The position numbers were made by a program, and so were the translations under genes. Shown here piece by piece: positions 17,646 through 25,989 of a DNA stretch of 64,000 nt; the stretch's first letter is position 1; each line of letters starts with the position of its first letter. This DNA comes from Bilophila sp964369665 (GTDB lineage Bacteria > Desulfobacterota > Desulfovibrionia > Desulfovibrionales > Desulfovibrionaceae): positions 1-64,000 of the forward strand of contig CAYJFS010000007.1 in assembly GCA_964369665.1 (NCBI GenBank), written 5' to 3'. A model generated the notes under the pieces. It searched no databases. It was not told the DNA's origin and was given only the letters and a program-made list of their open reading frames with translations.

Positions 17646-18665
17646 TTAGACTCTTATTTTATTCCAACTAGGAGATGTGTGCTTCATGCCTGATGATTCT
17701 ATAATAATGCATGCCCTTCCAGGGTATTGTTTAATAAGGTTTATACCAGCCTTTGGAGTCATCACAGAAAGAGCTGTTGCTAATGCATCAGCTTCTAGTG
17801 TTGTTGGAGCAACGACAGAAACACTAAGATTTTTTGGGCTTTCACCAGAAACAGGATTAACAAGGTGATGATACTTATGTTCAATGTCAAAATAGTCTTC
17901 ATAGCTCCCAGATGTAGCTAGTGCACAATTTGTAAGATTTACAATATTTGGATAGTTCCACCCCTTGGCAGGATCTTCTATAGCTACTACCCAGGGTTGA
18001 TTTGTATGTTTATATCCTTTTGAAATAATATCGCCACCAGCATTAATAAGATGATTATTTACACCCAAAGATGACATTGCTTCTGAAGCACAGTCACAAA
18101 TATACCCTTTTGCTATTCCCTCTAAAGTAATAGACATACCTTGTTTATGAAATTGGATATCTTGATTATGAATACTAATATGCGATGAACCTGTTAAGGC
18201 AATAACTTCACGAAGTTCATTAGGTTGAATCGTTGTTCTTTTCATAGGGTTTTTTCGAGATTTTAGAAGGTCAACAATAGGTTTTACTGTAATATCAAAG
18301 GCTCCAGCTGTGAGCCTTTCAATATGTAAAGATTGTTGTATGATATTTAGAAGTTCTTCAGGTGCGTCAAGAAGTTTTCCTTGTTTGTTAAGTATGGAAA
18401 TTGGAGAATTAGTATTATATTGACTATAAATAGCCTCTTTTTTCACAATAGTTTCAAAAGCATGTTCAAAAGCATTTTCTAAAACAGCCATAGAAGGGTG
18501 ACTTGCTGTAATTGTAACAAATGTGCCCATAAGAATACGTGTTTCTGTTATACTATGGGGAGAGATTTGTGCTAAAACAGGTATAGGCATACTAGAGTCA
18601 AGTAATGTTGTAATACTTGTTGTTCCAAGGATTTTAAGAAAGTTACGTCTTGATGTAGTATTCAT
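17646..18665 (-). CDS. apbE: ApbE family FAD:protein FMN transferase
   Basis: ApbE attaches FMN covalently to threonine in Rnf and Nqr subunits on the outer face of the membrane. The 339-residue protein has a twin-arginine-type signal (SRRNFLKILGTTSI), consistent with export; there is no lipobox. The core contains ILMGTFVTITASHP, the HLINAGGDI segment that binds metal and FAD, and HHLVNPVSG near the C-terminus. It is the last gene of the rnf cluster, 74 bases after rnfB, and its expected target is the SGAT motif of RnfG. Confidence 0.92.
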   Translation of the reverse strand: MNTTSRRNFLKILGTTSITTLLDSSMPIPVLAQISPHSITETRILMGTFVTITASHPSMAVLENAFEHAFETIVKKEAIYSQYNTNSPISILNKQGKLLDAPEELLNIIQQSLHIERLTAGAFDITVKPIVDLLKSRKNPMKRTTIQPNELREVIALTGSSHISIHNQDIQFHKQGMSITLEGIAKGYICDCASEAMSSLGVNNHLINAGGDIISKGYKHTNQPWVVAIEDPAKGWNYPNIVNLTNCALATSGSYEDYFDIEHKYHHLVNPVSGESPKNLSVSVVAPTTLEADALATALSVMTPKAGINLIKQYPGRACIIIESSGMKHTSPSWNKIRV

Positions 18666-18739
18666 ATATCCCTCTCTGGCATATAGCTATATTTTAGAAG
18701 AAAGATGAAAGCTTAGTTATTTATTTTGTAATAAGAAGC

Positions 18740-19540
18740 TTATAAGCTTCTTAAAATGTTTCTTGGACAGTTTGTAACACAAATTTCATCGCACCCTGGT
18801 CCATAAGCAAGGCAAGTTTTTTGGTCTATTTCTATTCTTCCTTTTGGATTTGTTATAGCTTTTGCTGGGCATGACTTAATACACTTTCCACAGTTAATAC
18901 AGCCTACATGACAAATATCTGTAACAGCCTTTAGTTTTTCTTTTGTTGCACAAAAAATCGAAACACGTGCCTGTTGAGGTATAAGCTCTAATGAGTTCCG
19001 TGGGCAGAGCTTGATACAAATTCCACAGCCAGTGCATTTAGTTTGACTGATAGAAACTAAACCATTTTGAATTTCCATGGCGTCAAATGGGCATGCTTGT
19101 ACACAATCACCAAGTCCAAGGCAAGACCATGAGCATGTATCTGATCCAGACATAAGCATTGATACAGCTGTGCATGAACTGATGCCTTGATAAAGATATT
19201 TTTTTGTTACATGTCCGTTTACTTTATCGCAGCGCCGAAATGATACTTGTGGATCAGCAACAGCTATTGTTTTATTAGCTAATGTAGCAACGTCAACACA
19301 TGTTTTTTCTGTTCCAACCACACATAAGTTTGCTGGTACAGATGGATCTTTTATAACAGCAATAGCATAACCTTCACATCCTGCATAACCACAGCCGCCA
19401 CAGTTTGCTCCAGGAAGAGCTTCAAGCACTGCCTCTATACGAGGATCTTCTTCAACGTAAAAAATTTTGGATGCTATAGATAGTATTGTTGCTGAAACAA
19501 TGCCTATTCCAAATAGCGTGAGCATTGAAGCAGTGATCAT
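18740..19540 (-). CDS. rnfB: Rnf complex subunit RnfB
   Basis: RnfB is the ferredoxin-like cytoplasmic subunit that passes electrons between ferredoxin and the rest of Rnf. An N-terminal membrane anchor is followed by the Fe-S domain GANCGGCGYAGCEGYA. Two adjacent 4Fe-4S motifs follow (CTGCGICIKLCPRN and CINCGKCIKSCPAK), with two less regular cysteine clusters (CSWSCLGLGDCVQACP and a C-terminal one). I place the start at ATG 19540 (266 residues), because GAGGT lies just before it. An earlier in-frame ATG at 19567 overlaps rnfA and has no such site. Confidence 0.93.
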   Translation of the reverse strand: MITASMLTLFGIGIVSATILSIASKIFYVEEDPRIEAVLEALPGANCGGCGYAGCEGYAIAVIKDPSVPANLCVVGTEKTCVDVATLANKTIAVADPQVSFRRCDKVNGHVTKKYLYQGISSCTAVSMLMSGSDTCSWSCLGLGDCVQACPFDAMEIQNGLVSISQTKCTGCGICIKLCPRNSLELIPQQARVSIFCATKEKLKAVTDICHVGCINCGKCIKSCPAKAITNPKGRIEIDQKTCLAYGPGCDEICVTNCPRNILRSL

Positions 19541-19559
19541 AGCTACCTCTTTTTTGTTA

Positions 19560-20135
19560 CTATGCAATCATTCCTTTAAAAGCCATAAAACTAAGCGACA
19601 TAATACCTGCTATAATAAGTGCTATAGGTGGACCTATTAAAGCTTTAGGTACACGGCATATTTCTAATTGTTCACGTATACCAGACATAAGAATAAGTGC
19701 TAAAACAAAACCTAAACTCGTAGCAAATGCAAATAAAAGTGCAGTTATAAGGTCATATTCTTCACGTTGGACAAGAAGTGTTACACCCATAACTGCACAG
19801 TTTGTTGTAATTAATGGGAGAAAAATACCTAAAGCTGTATATAGAGGTGGAATCATTTTTTTTAAAACCATTTCAACAAATTGAACAAGTGAGGCTATCA
19901 CAAGGATAAATACAATAGTTTGGAGGTATGAAAGCCCAAATGGTGTAAGAACATATTCTTGTATAATCCATGTGCCTAGTGTTGCCATAATAGTAACAAA
20001 AACAACAGCTCCACCCATGCCAAGTGCAACACTTCTTTCTTTAGAGCAGCCAAGATATGGACATTGTCCAAGATATTGAGCAAGAACAATATTATTAACA
20101 AAAATTGCTGATATGAAAATTTCAAAAATGTTCAT
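19560..20135 (-). CDS. rnfA: Rnf complex subunit RnfA
   Basis: RnfA is an integral membrane subunit (191 residues, six helices) homologous to RnfE and NqrE. It forms the ion- and electron-conducting core. Conserved segments are FVNNIVLAQYLGQCPYLGCS near the N-terminus, including membrane cysteines that in homologues hold an Fe-S centre with RnfE. PLITTNCAVMGVTLL follows later. It lies eight bases after rnfE. Confidence 0.94.
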   Translation of the reverse strand: MNIFEIFISAIFVNNIVLAQYLGQCPYLGCSKERSVALGMGGAVVFVTIMATLGTWIIQEYVLTPFGLSYLQTIVFILVIASLVQFVEMVLKKMIPPLYTALGIFLPLITTNCAVMGVTLLVQREEYDLITALLFAFATSLGFVLALILMSGIREQLEICRVPKALIGPPIALIIAGIMSLSFMAFKGMIA

Positions 20136-20143
20136 AATGATAC

Positions 20144-20815
20144 CTATTTATTCGTGTTACACATAGTACATGTTCCACAGCCAGATGTAGGTTCTTCTGT
20201 GAGTTGCAACCCTTTTTGTTTTTTTTGCCAGTGGGTAAAAGCATTCATCATAGCAAGAATAAGCCCAAGACATATAAATGCACCAGGAGCTTCGATCATG
20301 ATCTTAAAAGGAATAAAATTTGTTCCCATAATTGGTGTATTAAAAAGTGTACCTGCACCTAAAAGCTCTCTTAAACTTCCTAAAAAAGTTAGAGAAAGTG
20401 TAAACCCTATACCTAAGCCAAGCCCATCTGCAATGGAAAGAGCTACTGGATTTTTATTGGCAAAAGCTTCAGCTCGAGCAAGAATGATACAGTTCACGAC
20501 AATAAGAGGAACAAAGATACCAAGTCTTTGATAAAGAGGATAAGCAAAAGCTTGCATAAGAAGTTCAACAGCTACAACAAGAGATGCAGATATAGCGATA
20601 AAACAAGCAATACGGACTTTTTTAGGAATAAATTTACGCATTAATGATATAATGCAATTGGAAAGAGTTAATACAAAGATAACAGCTAAACCCATACCAA
20701 GACCATTACTTGCACTTTTAGTAACAGCCAAGACTGGGCATAAACCAAGAATAATCCGAAATGGTGGTAATTCTTTCCATAGTCCTTTTGTAAATTCTTG
20801 TATAATTCTAGACAT
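20144..20815 (-). CDS. rnfE: Rnf complex subunit RnfE
   Basis: RnfE is the membrane partner of RnfA, with inverted topology (223 residues). Visible motifs are LGLCPVLAVTKSASNGLGMG (membrane cysteine) and PLIVVNCIILARAEAFA. It carries an extra cytoplasmic tail ending CGTCTMCNTNK; the CxxCxxC arrangement is unusual for the family's basic core and might bind metal. It sits between rnfG and rnfA in the normal order. Confidence 0.93.
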   Translation of the reverse strand: MSRIIQEFTKGLWKELPPFRIILGLCPVLAVTKSASNGLGMGLAVIFVLTLSNCIISLMRKFIPKKVRIACFIAISASLVVAVELLMQAFAYPLYQRLGIFVPLIVVNCIILARAEAFANKNPVALSIADGLGLGIGFTLSLTFLGSLRELLGAGTLFNTPIMGTNFIPFKIMIEAPGAFICLGLILAMMNAFTHWQKKQKGLQLTEEPTSGCGTCTMCNTNK

Positions 20816-20828
20816 AGTACACCTTGTT

Positions 20829-21401
20829 TTATTTCCAGTTGGTAAATTCAGGTTTAAGTTCTAAATATATCCTTATTGCATTTGCAACAGCTGCAACAGC
20901 ACCTACCGATGAAACTGTTGCACCAGAAATAGCATCTATGGTTCCACCTTGAGATTTAAGTGCTACAGGTGGTTCTATATCTATAAACTGTTTTGTGAAT
21001 GATGGTGTAGCAATGAGTGTTCCAAGGCCTGGAGTTTCTTTCATGGTTGTAATATCTACACCAACAAGTCGATCTTTTGTAAGTTCAAAACCAACCATGA
21101 CTCCAATTTTTCCACCATAGCCTTTACCAAAATCTTCTAAAGCTATTCCAACAAGTTTACCTTCTTTTTTTGCTGGGAACACAGTTACTGATGTTCCATT
21201 GGCAAGTTGAAATTTTTTACGTTCAGCTACAGGTGAGTTATCAATATTAGGGAAAATACGCATGAGAGCAGGTTGTTGTATATATTTCAGCTCTTGTTCT
21301 TTAATAAGGGGCATTGTCTTAAGCTTGAGATATGACAGGCTCAGCCCAGAGATACCACAAATTATAGCAAGAGTTGTAATCATTTTAATGATGTCATGCA
21401 T
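20829..21401 (-). CDS. rnfG: Rnf complex subunit RnfG (FMN-binding)
   Basis: RnfG is a membrane-anchored subunit exposed on the outer side, carrying covalent FMN. One N-terminal helix (residues 7-27) is followed by the FMN-binding domain. The ApbE target motif DAISGATVSS is present, with the acceptor at about Thr162. Length (190 residues) is typical. It lies three bases after rnfD and 13 before rnfE on the same transcript. Confidence 0.93.
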   Translation of the reverse strand: MHDIIKMITTLAIICGISGLSLSYLKLKTMPLIKEQELKYIQQPALMRIFPNIDNSPVAERKKFQLANGTSVTVFPAKKEGKLVGIALEDFGKGYGGKIGVMVGFELTKDRLVGVDITTMKETPGLGTLIATPSFTKQFIDIEPPVALKSQGGTIDAISGATVSSVGAVAAVANAIRIYLELKPEFTNWK

Positions 21402-21404
21402 AAA

Positions 21405-22376
21405 CTATTTTACTCCAAAGGGCTTAGGTCGAATCATATTTAGTTGTGGTGTAAGGAAATTAATAAGAAGAATAGCAAAAGGTACACCATCAAGGTATAT
21501 TCCATATATACGAATAATCATGACAATAATTCCACCTAATAAACCATAAAGTGTCATAGGGATTGCTCTATTAGGAGAGGATGCAGTATCTGTAGCTAAG
21601 AAAAATGCACCAAGTAATGTTGAGCCTGTAAGTATGTGGAATATAGGTGGTGCATAATATTCTGGGTTTATCATATAAAACACTGAAGCAGTACAGGTAA
21701 TTCCAATAAGAAAGCTTAGTGGAATTTCATATCTAATAATACCTTTTATAAGAAGGTAGAGACCTCCTACTATAATTGCTAAGTTTTGTGTGGAACCAAG
21801 GCCACCAATTTGTTTACCTAATAGAAGATCCATCGTTGATATAGTGTTAAGCTCTTGAATGCCAAAATATTTTACTCTAAATAATGGGTCTGTGAGGTTT
21901 GTATAAAGTTGCATAGAGTTTGGATCCATAAAAGTACTCCAAGAAACATATAAAACTGCCCAACCAACTAAGGAGCTATTAATTGGATTAGAACCAATAC
22001 CACCAAAAATCATTTTTCCAAGAATAACAGTTATGATAGCACCAAGTATAACTATCCATCCTGGTGCTGCTGCAGGTAAGAGAAAAGAGAATAAGATACA
22101 AGCAATGAGACTAGAAAAATTATCAATATCAAGTTGTTGGTGTAATAATTTTTTCCAAGCTGCTTCAGTAAGTATGCCAGTTGCTCCAGCTAAAGCTATA
22201 ACCCTTGCAGCAGGAAGTCCCCAGTTCCATATAGCCATAAAAATAATAGGTAATAATGCAATAAGAATAGTAAAATTATTTTTTTGTATGGTACGTCCAC
22301 AATGCCAAAAGGGTGGAGCACTTACGGTAAAAATAGGTTCTGATGTAATGTTTATTTTAGACATAGTTTTTCTCAT
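21405..22376 (-). CDS. rnfD: Rnf complex subunit RnfD
   Basis: RnfD is the large membrane subunit, homologous to NqrB (323 residues, about nine helices). Conserved parts include GGIGSNPINSSLVGWAVL and GSTQNLAIIVGGLYLL. The covalent-flavin motif of most RnfD proteins, written S/T-G-A-T-P-L, is not seen; the equivalent place reads NTISTMDLLLG (about residues 177-187), with aspartate where threonine is expected. This could mean RnfD here has no covalent flavin, or uses a shifted threonine. Its start overlaps the rnfC stop by four bases. Confidence 0.92.
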   Translation of the reverse strand: MRKTMSKINITSEPIFTVSAPPFWHCGRTIQKNNFTILIALLPIIFMAIWNWGLPAARVIALAGATGILTEAAWKKLLHQQLDIDNFSSLIACILFSFLLPAAAPGWIVILGAIITVILGKMIFGGIGSNPINSSLVGWAVLYVSWSTFMDPNSMQLYTNLTDPLFRVKYFGIQELNTISTMDLLLGKQIGGLGSTQNLAIIVGGLYLLIKGIIRYEIPLSFLIGITCTASVFYMINPEYYAPPIFHILTGSTLLGAFFLATDTASSPNRAIPMTLYGLLGGIIVMIIRIYGIYLDGVPFAILLINFLTPQLNMIRPKPFGVK

Positions 22377-23581
22377 GAGTATGTTGTCGCATTATTAGAG
22401 ATAGTAAGCGTATGTTTAGCAAGACGGATATGTTCTAATATGGGTCTTCTTGCTATACAAACATAACTACACAATCCACATTCAAAACAAGCATCAATAA
22501 ATTCTTTACGACATTTTTCATAAAGACGAAATTCTGTATAACGGCTTAGTAGGTCTGGATTAAGACGAGCAGGACAAATAGATACACATGCACTACAATT
22601 AATACAAGGATATTGTCTTTCCATAGATGGAGTCGTTGTTGGGGTAGTAATAAAGATACCTGTAGTCTCTTTTGTTATACCATATTCTAATTGATCAACA
22701 CTTTTCCCTTGGAATAACCCTCCAATGATAACAGTGTCTCCACTATGTGTCTTAAGGTTATTAAAGGTCATGAGCTCTTGTATAGTTGTTCCATCTTGAA
22801 CAATATAGTTTTCAGAGTATGTTGTATTACCAATGGTAAGTATTGTTTCTGTGAGTGGTTTTCCAGTATCGATAACTCTTCCAATACTCCAAACAGTTTT
22901 TATGCTAATAATGGACATATTTTTAGAGAGTGTTTCTTTTGTAATTTTTTTAAGAACTAAAGGATCCAGATTATTAGGATATATTGGCTTAATATAGACT
23001 GTAGCTATGTTTTTGAGTGCTATAGGTTGAGTCATGCCCTTAGGCAGAGCTAAAATAATGTTTTTTGCTTGTGTTATATGTTTACATACTTCAAAACCCT
23101 TAACCAAAGTTTCTATGTCTTTTTGTAAAAGTGCTTCTGCCCAAGTCATACCTGGTTCTGGGTTAAGACAGTTAATAATAAGCGTTTCACATGGGTTTAT
23201 TAATGTATGCAAGCTAATGCCAAATTTTTTTAGCAAAGATGTAAGTTCAGCATCTTCAAGAATATTGTATGGAAGAGGTTTAATATGTTCATTTAATAAA
23301 GAGTCGTTAGGTTCAGTAGCTGTAATATATAAGATGTTTTTATTGATAGTATCAATAGTTCCATGAATAGGTGCAAAGAGATCGCCTATATGAGGCAATG
23401 GGTGTTCAGCAAGTAGCATTCCTGGATAAACAGAAGTCTTTTTTTTAACATGCTCTAGTATTGTAAATCCAGTGCAGTCGAGCTGAACAGCTTTTGGGCA
23501 TGGATAGCTCTTCAGGTTTTGTAGAGTATTATGCCTAAGCTTAAGATGTTGATGCATAGTATATTGAAAAGAGTTTCTCAT
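22373..23581 (-). CDS. rnfC: Rnf complex subunit RnfC
   Basis: RnfC is the peripheral cytoplasmic subunit that binds NADH, FMN and two 4Fe-4S clusters (402 residues). Near the C-terminus are the paired cluster motifs CINCSACVSICPARLNP and CFECGLCSYVCIARRP. The N-terminal part keeps the biotinyl-like fold seen in RnfC. The classical GxGxxG-type flavin/NADH segment is weak here (HSGDTVIIGGLFQG is the closest part), so the NADH-binding site is uncertain. It follows the decaheme cytochrome by seven bases. Confidence 0.9.
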   Translation of the reverse strand: MRNSFQYTMHQHLKLRHNTLQNLKSYPCPKAVQLDCTGFTILEHVKKKTSVYPGMLLAEHPLPHIGDLFAPIHGTIDTINKNILYITATEPNDSLLNEHIKPLPYNILEDAELTSLLKKFGISLHTLINPCETLIINCLNPEPGMTWAEALLQKDIETLVKGFEVCKHITQAKNIILALPKGMTQPIALKNIATVYIKPIYPNNLDPLVLKKITKETLSKNMSIISIKTVWSIGRVIDTGKPLTETILTIGNTTYSENYIVQDGTTIQELMTFNNLKTHSGDTVIIGGLFQGKSVDQLEYGITKETTGIFITTPTTTPSMERQYPCINCSACVSICPARLNPDLLSRYTEFRLYEKCRKEFIDACFECGLCSYVCIARRPILEHIRLAKHTLTISNNATTYS

Positions 23582-23588
23582 ACACTAC

Positions 23589-24395
23589 TCACTTTATATG
23601 ACATTGATTACATTGTTCTTTTTTAAAGGGGCCTTTTTGGACTTCTTCATGGCAACCTAAACATTGGTTATGAAATGCTTGCATGCGATCAGTAATAAGA
23701 TTTTGTGGCTTTTCTTCTATGTGACATACATTACAATAAGAAAAATTTTTTGATACTGTTATAGCTCCAGTTTGTTTTAGAATTTCTTCTGTATGGATTG
23801 GAGTATGACAATATAGACAGCCTTGTTCATGTTGGAATTTTTCTTCATGACAATTCATACATCTTACATGTACAGCTTTTTTTATGCCTGGGACTATTTC
23901 ATCACCAGTTCCTTGGTGACAGTTTGAGCAATTTTGAGGTTCTGGCTCAATTTTGAGGTTTTTATGGTGGCATTCTTGACAAGTAATGTCATATTGCTTG
24001 TTATGTTCATTATGATTCCAATGAGAAGGCGTAAGTTCTAAATGGTGACACGTTACGCATGCACCTTGGTCATTATTAAAGGTTACAATATGGGTTGTTT
24101 TGAAGGAAATATTTTCAAAATCAGTACCATGGCATGATCCACATTTTTGAACTTGTTCACGGGGTTGTGTACTTTCATGATGACATTTTTCACAGGCTAC
24201 ATCATATTTTTCAGAGTGAAGCACATGATCAAAGACAACTTGTCCACCTATATTTTCAAAAAGAATTCTTTGAGGAAAAGAGTCTTCTTTTATAGGGATA
24301 CTATAGCCAATAAAAGCAATAATAATCAAAATAGTGGCTGTTATGATGATAGGTGTGTAGTTTGGCAATATCTGCTCCATTATGAGCGTATTCAT
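23589..24395 (-). CDS. Decaheme c-type cytochrome of the Rnf cluster
   Basis: Ten CxxCH haem-binding motifs can be counted in 268 residues, from CEKCHH to the terminal CNQCHIK. An N-terminal hydrophobic helix (about residues 13-32) should anchor it, with the haem domain on the periplasmic side. It is the first gene of the rnf cluster. Multihaem cytochromes at this place are known from Desulfovibrio rnf loci, where they are thought to exchange electrons between Rnf and the periplasmic cytochrome pool. The link to Rnf here rests on gene order and a seven-base gap. Confidence 0.92.
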   Translation of the reverse strand: MNTLIMEQILPNYTPIIITATILIIIAFIGYSIPIKEDSFPQRILFENIGGQVVFDHVLHSEKYDVACEKCHHESTQPREQVQKCGSCHGTDFENISFKTTHIVTFNNDQGACVTCHHLELTPSHWNHNEHNKQYDITCQECHHKNLKIEPEPQNCSNCHQGTGDEIVPGIKKAVHVRCMNCHEEKFQHEQGCLYCHTPIHTEEILKQTGAITVSKNFSYCNVCHIEEKPQNLITDRMQAFHNQCLGCHEEVQKGPFKKEQCNQCHIK

Positions 24396-24562
24396 TATTG
24401 ATTTTATTTAAAGAACACATATGCACCTAATAGCGTAATCAATTTTATTAATGAAAAACTTTTGGTTAATAAGGCTTTATGGTTGTGTTTCTATTATATA
24501 AGAACATACATCATCTAAATGATATCTAATAGCATGTTGTATGATATTTTAAAGACCAATAT

Positions 24563-25519
24563 TTAGTGTAGCTCTGTTTTTGTTGTAAAAAGTGATGCTA
24601 GAATGCCAACACTAAGGCAAACAAGAATAAAGACCAAACTAATAACTGGATTTATATGTATAATACCCATAACATCAAGAAGCATTTTAATACCAATGTA
24701 GGCGAGTATTATAATAACCATTTTTTCTAGGTGGTGTAGTGATTTTTTTGCTGCTGAAAGTAGGAAGTATAGAGAACGTAAACCTAGTATAGCAAAGATA
24801 TTACTTGTATATATAAGGAATGGTTCTTGAGTAACTGCAAGGATGGCTGGAATAGAGTCAAAAGCAAACATAATGTCTGAAAGTTCAATAACTATAAGGC
24901 AGAGAAAAAGAGGTGTCATTTTCCAGTATGATCTGTTGTTTTCAGAAATTTTTACAAAGAAGTCATGACCATGAATTTTAGGATGGATAGGTATAAAACG
25001 ACTTGTAAACTTAATAGACCAGTGCTGTGAATAATCTTGTATTTCAGTAGTCTTTACACCAAGATTTTTCCACATTTTCCATGCAGTCCACAATATGAAA
25101 ATACCAAAGACACTTAATGCATAAGCTCCAAAGGCTTTGACAAGACTTGTTCCAATAGCAATAAAAATAAGCCTCATAACAAGTGCGCCTAATATACCAT
25201 AATAAAGAACTCTATGTTGCATTGTATCTTTTATAGAAAATGAGTTGAATATGGCCATGATAACAAAGAGGTTATCAATAGAAAGTGTTTTTTCTAATAA
25301 ATAACCTGTAAGAAAAATTTCAGCTTTTTCAACATTGAAACTATATGCAATATAGCCAGCAAAGATGAGTGATAAAAGGATCCAGATTATTGACCAAAAG
25401 GTAGCATTTTTAAAAGAAATAGCTTCATCAGATTTATGCGCATGAAGATCAGCCCATAAACAACCAGCTACCATAATTATAAAAATGATAACTTCTGTAG
25501 CTGAATATTCTTCTATCAT
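24563..25519 (-). CDS. TerC family integral membrane protein
   Basis: This protein (318 residues, about eight helices) has the TerC signatures EKTLSIDNLFVIMAIFNSF and ELSDIMFAFDSIPAILAVTQ, whose intramembrane aspartates bind metal. Members have been linked to tellurite resistance and to manganese handling during metalation of exported proteins. Which applies here is not visible. It is a single gene with a GGGAGAAGAGC leader before ATG 25519. Confidence 0.9.
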   Translation of the reverse strand: MIEEYSATEVIIFIIMVAGCLWADLHAHKSDEAISFKNATFWSIIWILLSLIFAGYIAYSFNVEKAEIFLTGYLLEKTLSIDNLFVIMAIFNSFSIKDTMQHRVLYYGILGALVMRLIFIAIGTSLVKAFGAYALSVFGIFILWTAWKMWKNLGVKTTEIQDYSQHWSIKFTSRFIPIHPKIHGHDFFVKISENNRSYWKMTPLFLCLIVIELSDIMFAFDSIPAILAVTQEPFLIYTSNIFAILGLRSLYFLLSAAKKSLHHLEKMVIIILAYIGIKMLLDVMGIIHINPVISLVFILVCLSVGILASLFTTKTELH

Positions 25520-25989
25520 GCTCTTCTCCCTTTGTTAGTACAATATCTCATAATAAGTAAAAATTGTAATATGGTATATAATATATTATTATAAATATGT
25601 GTGTTTTTATGTTTATATTTTACTATAGATTAATACTTGTATTATATATAAAGCTTTGTATATTAGTACATAGTAATTTTATTTACTGATACATCACATA
25701 AATAGTATTTACATTTATAGGTGTTTAGTTTGAATATTATCAATGTAATGTTGACCTTATGAGGTATAAAATTTATTATTAAGCTAGAGTAAATTTATTT
25801 TTTAAATATATACATTAAAAAATTCACTATAGATATTTCTTAGCCATAGTCTTAGTTTGGTTATTGTTTGGGGATAGCCTTTTAAGTATTCTTAGGAATA
25901 AGAAAGTTTACTTTGTAGTCTGTTGTATTAATTTGTTATGATTAGAATTTTTGATAACAATGTAAATGAGAAGTTTTGATGGAGGTTAT
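25520..25989. other. Long divergent intergenic region upstream of cstA
   Basis: About 450 AT-rich bases separate the divergent TerC and CstA genes. Besides the promoter at 25751-25779 I see no open frame, RNA gene or strong hairpin. The distance from that promoter to the cstA start leaves a leader of about 200 bases that could carry regulation. Confidence 0.45.
25751..25779 (+). promoter_or_regulatory. Predicted sigma-70 promoter for cstA
   Basis: TTGACC (25751-25756) and TATTAT (25774-25779) are 17 bases apart. It is the best promoter-like pair in this gap. Confidence 0.4.

Noticed and set aside
20154..20531. Plus-strand open frames within the rnf genes
   Set aside because: They are shadows of the rnf genes: no ribosome-binding sites, unnatural compositions, and the opposite strand encodes clear family members.
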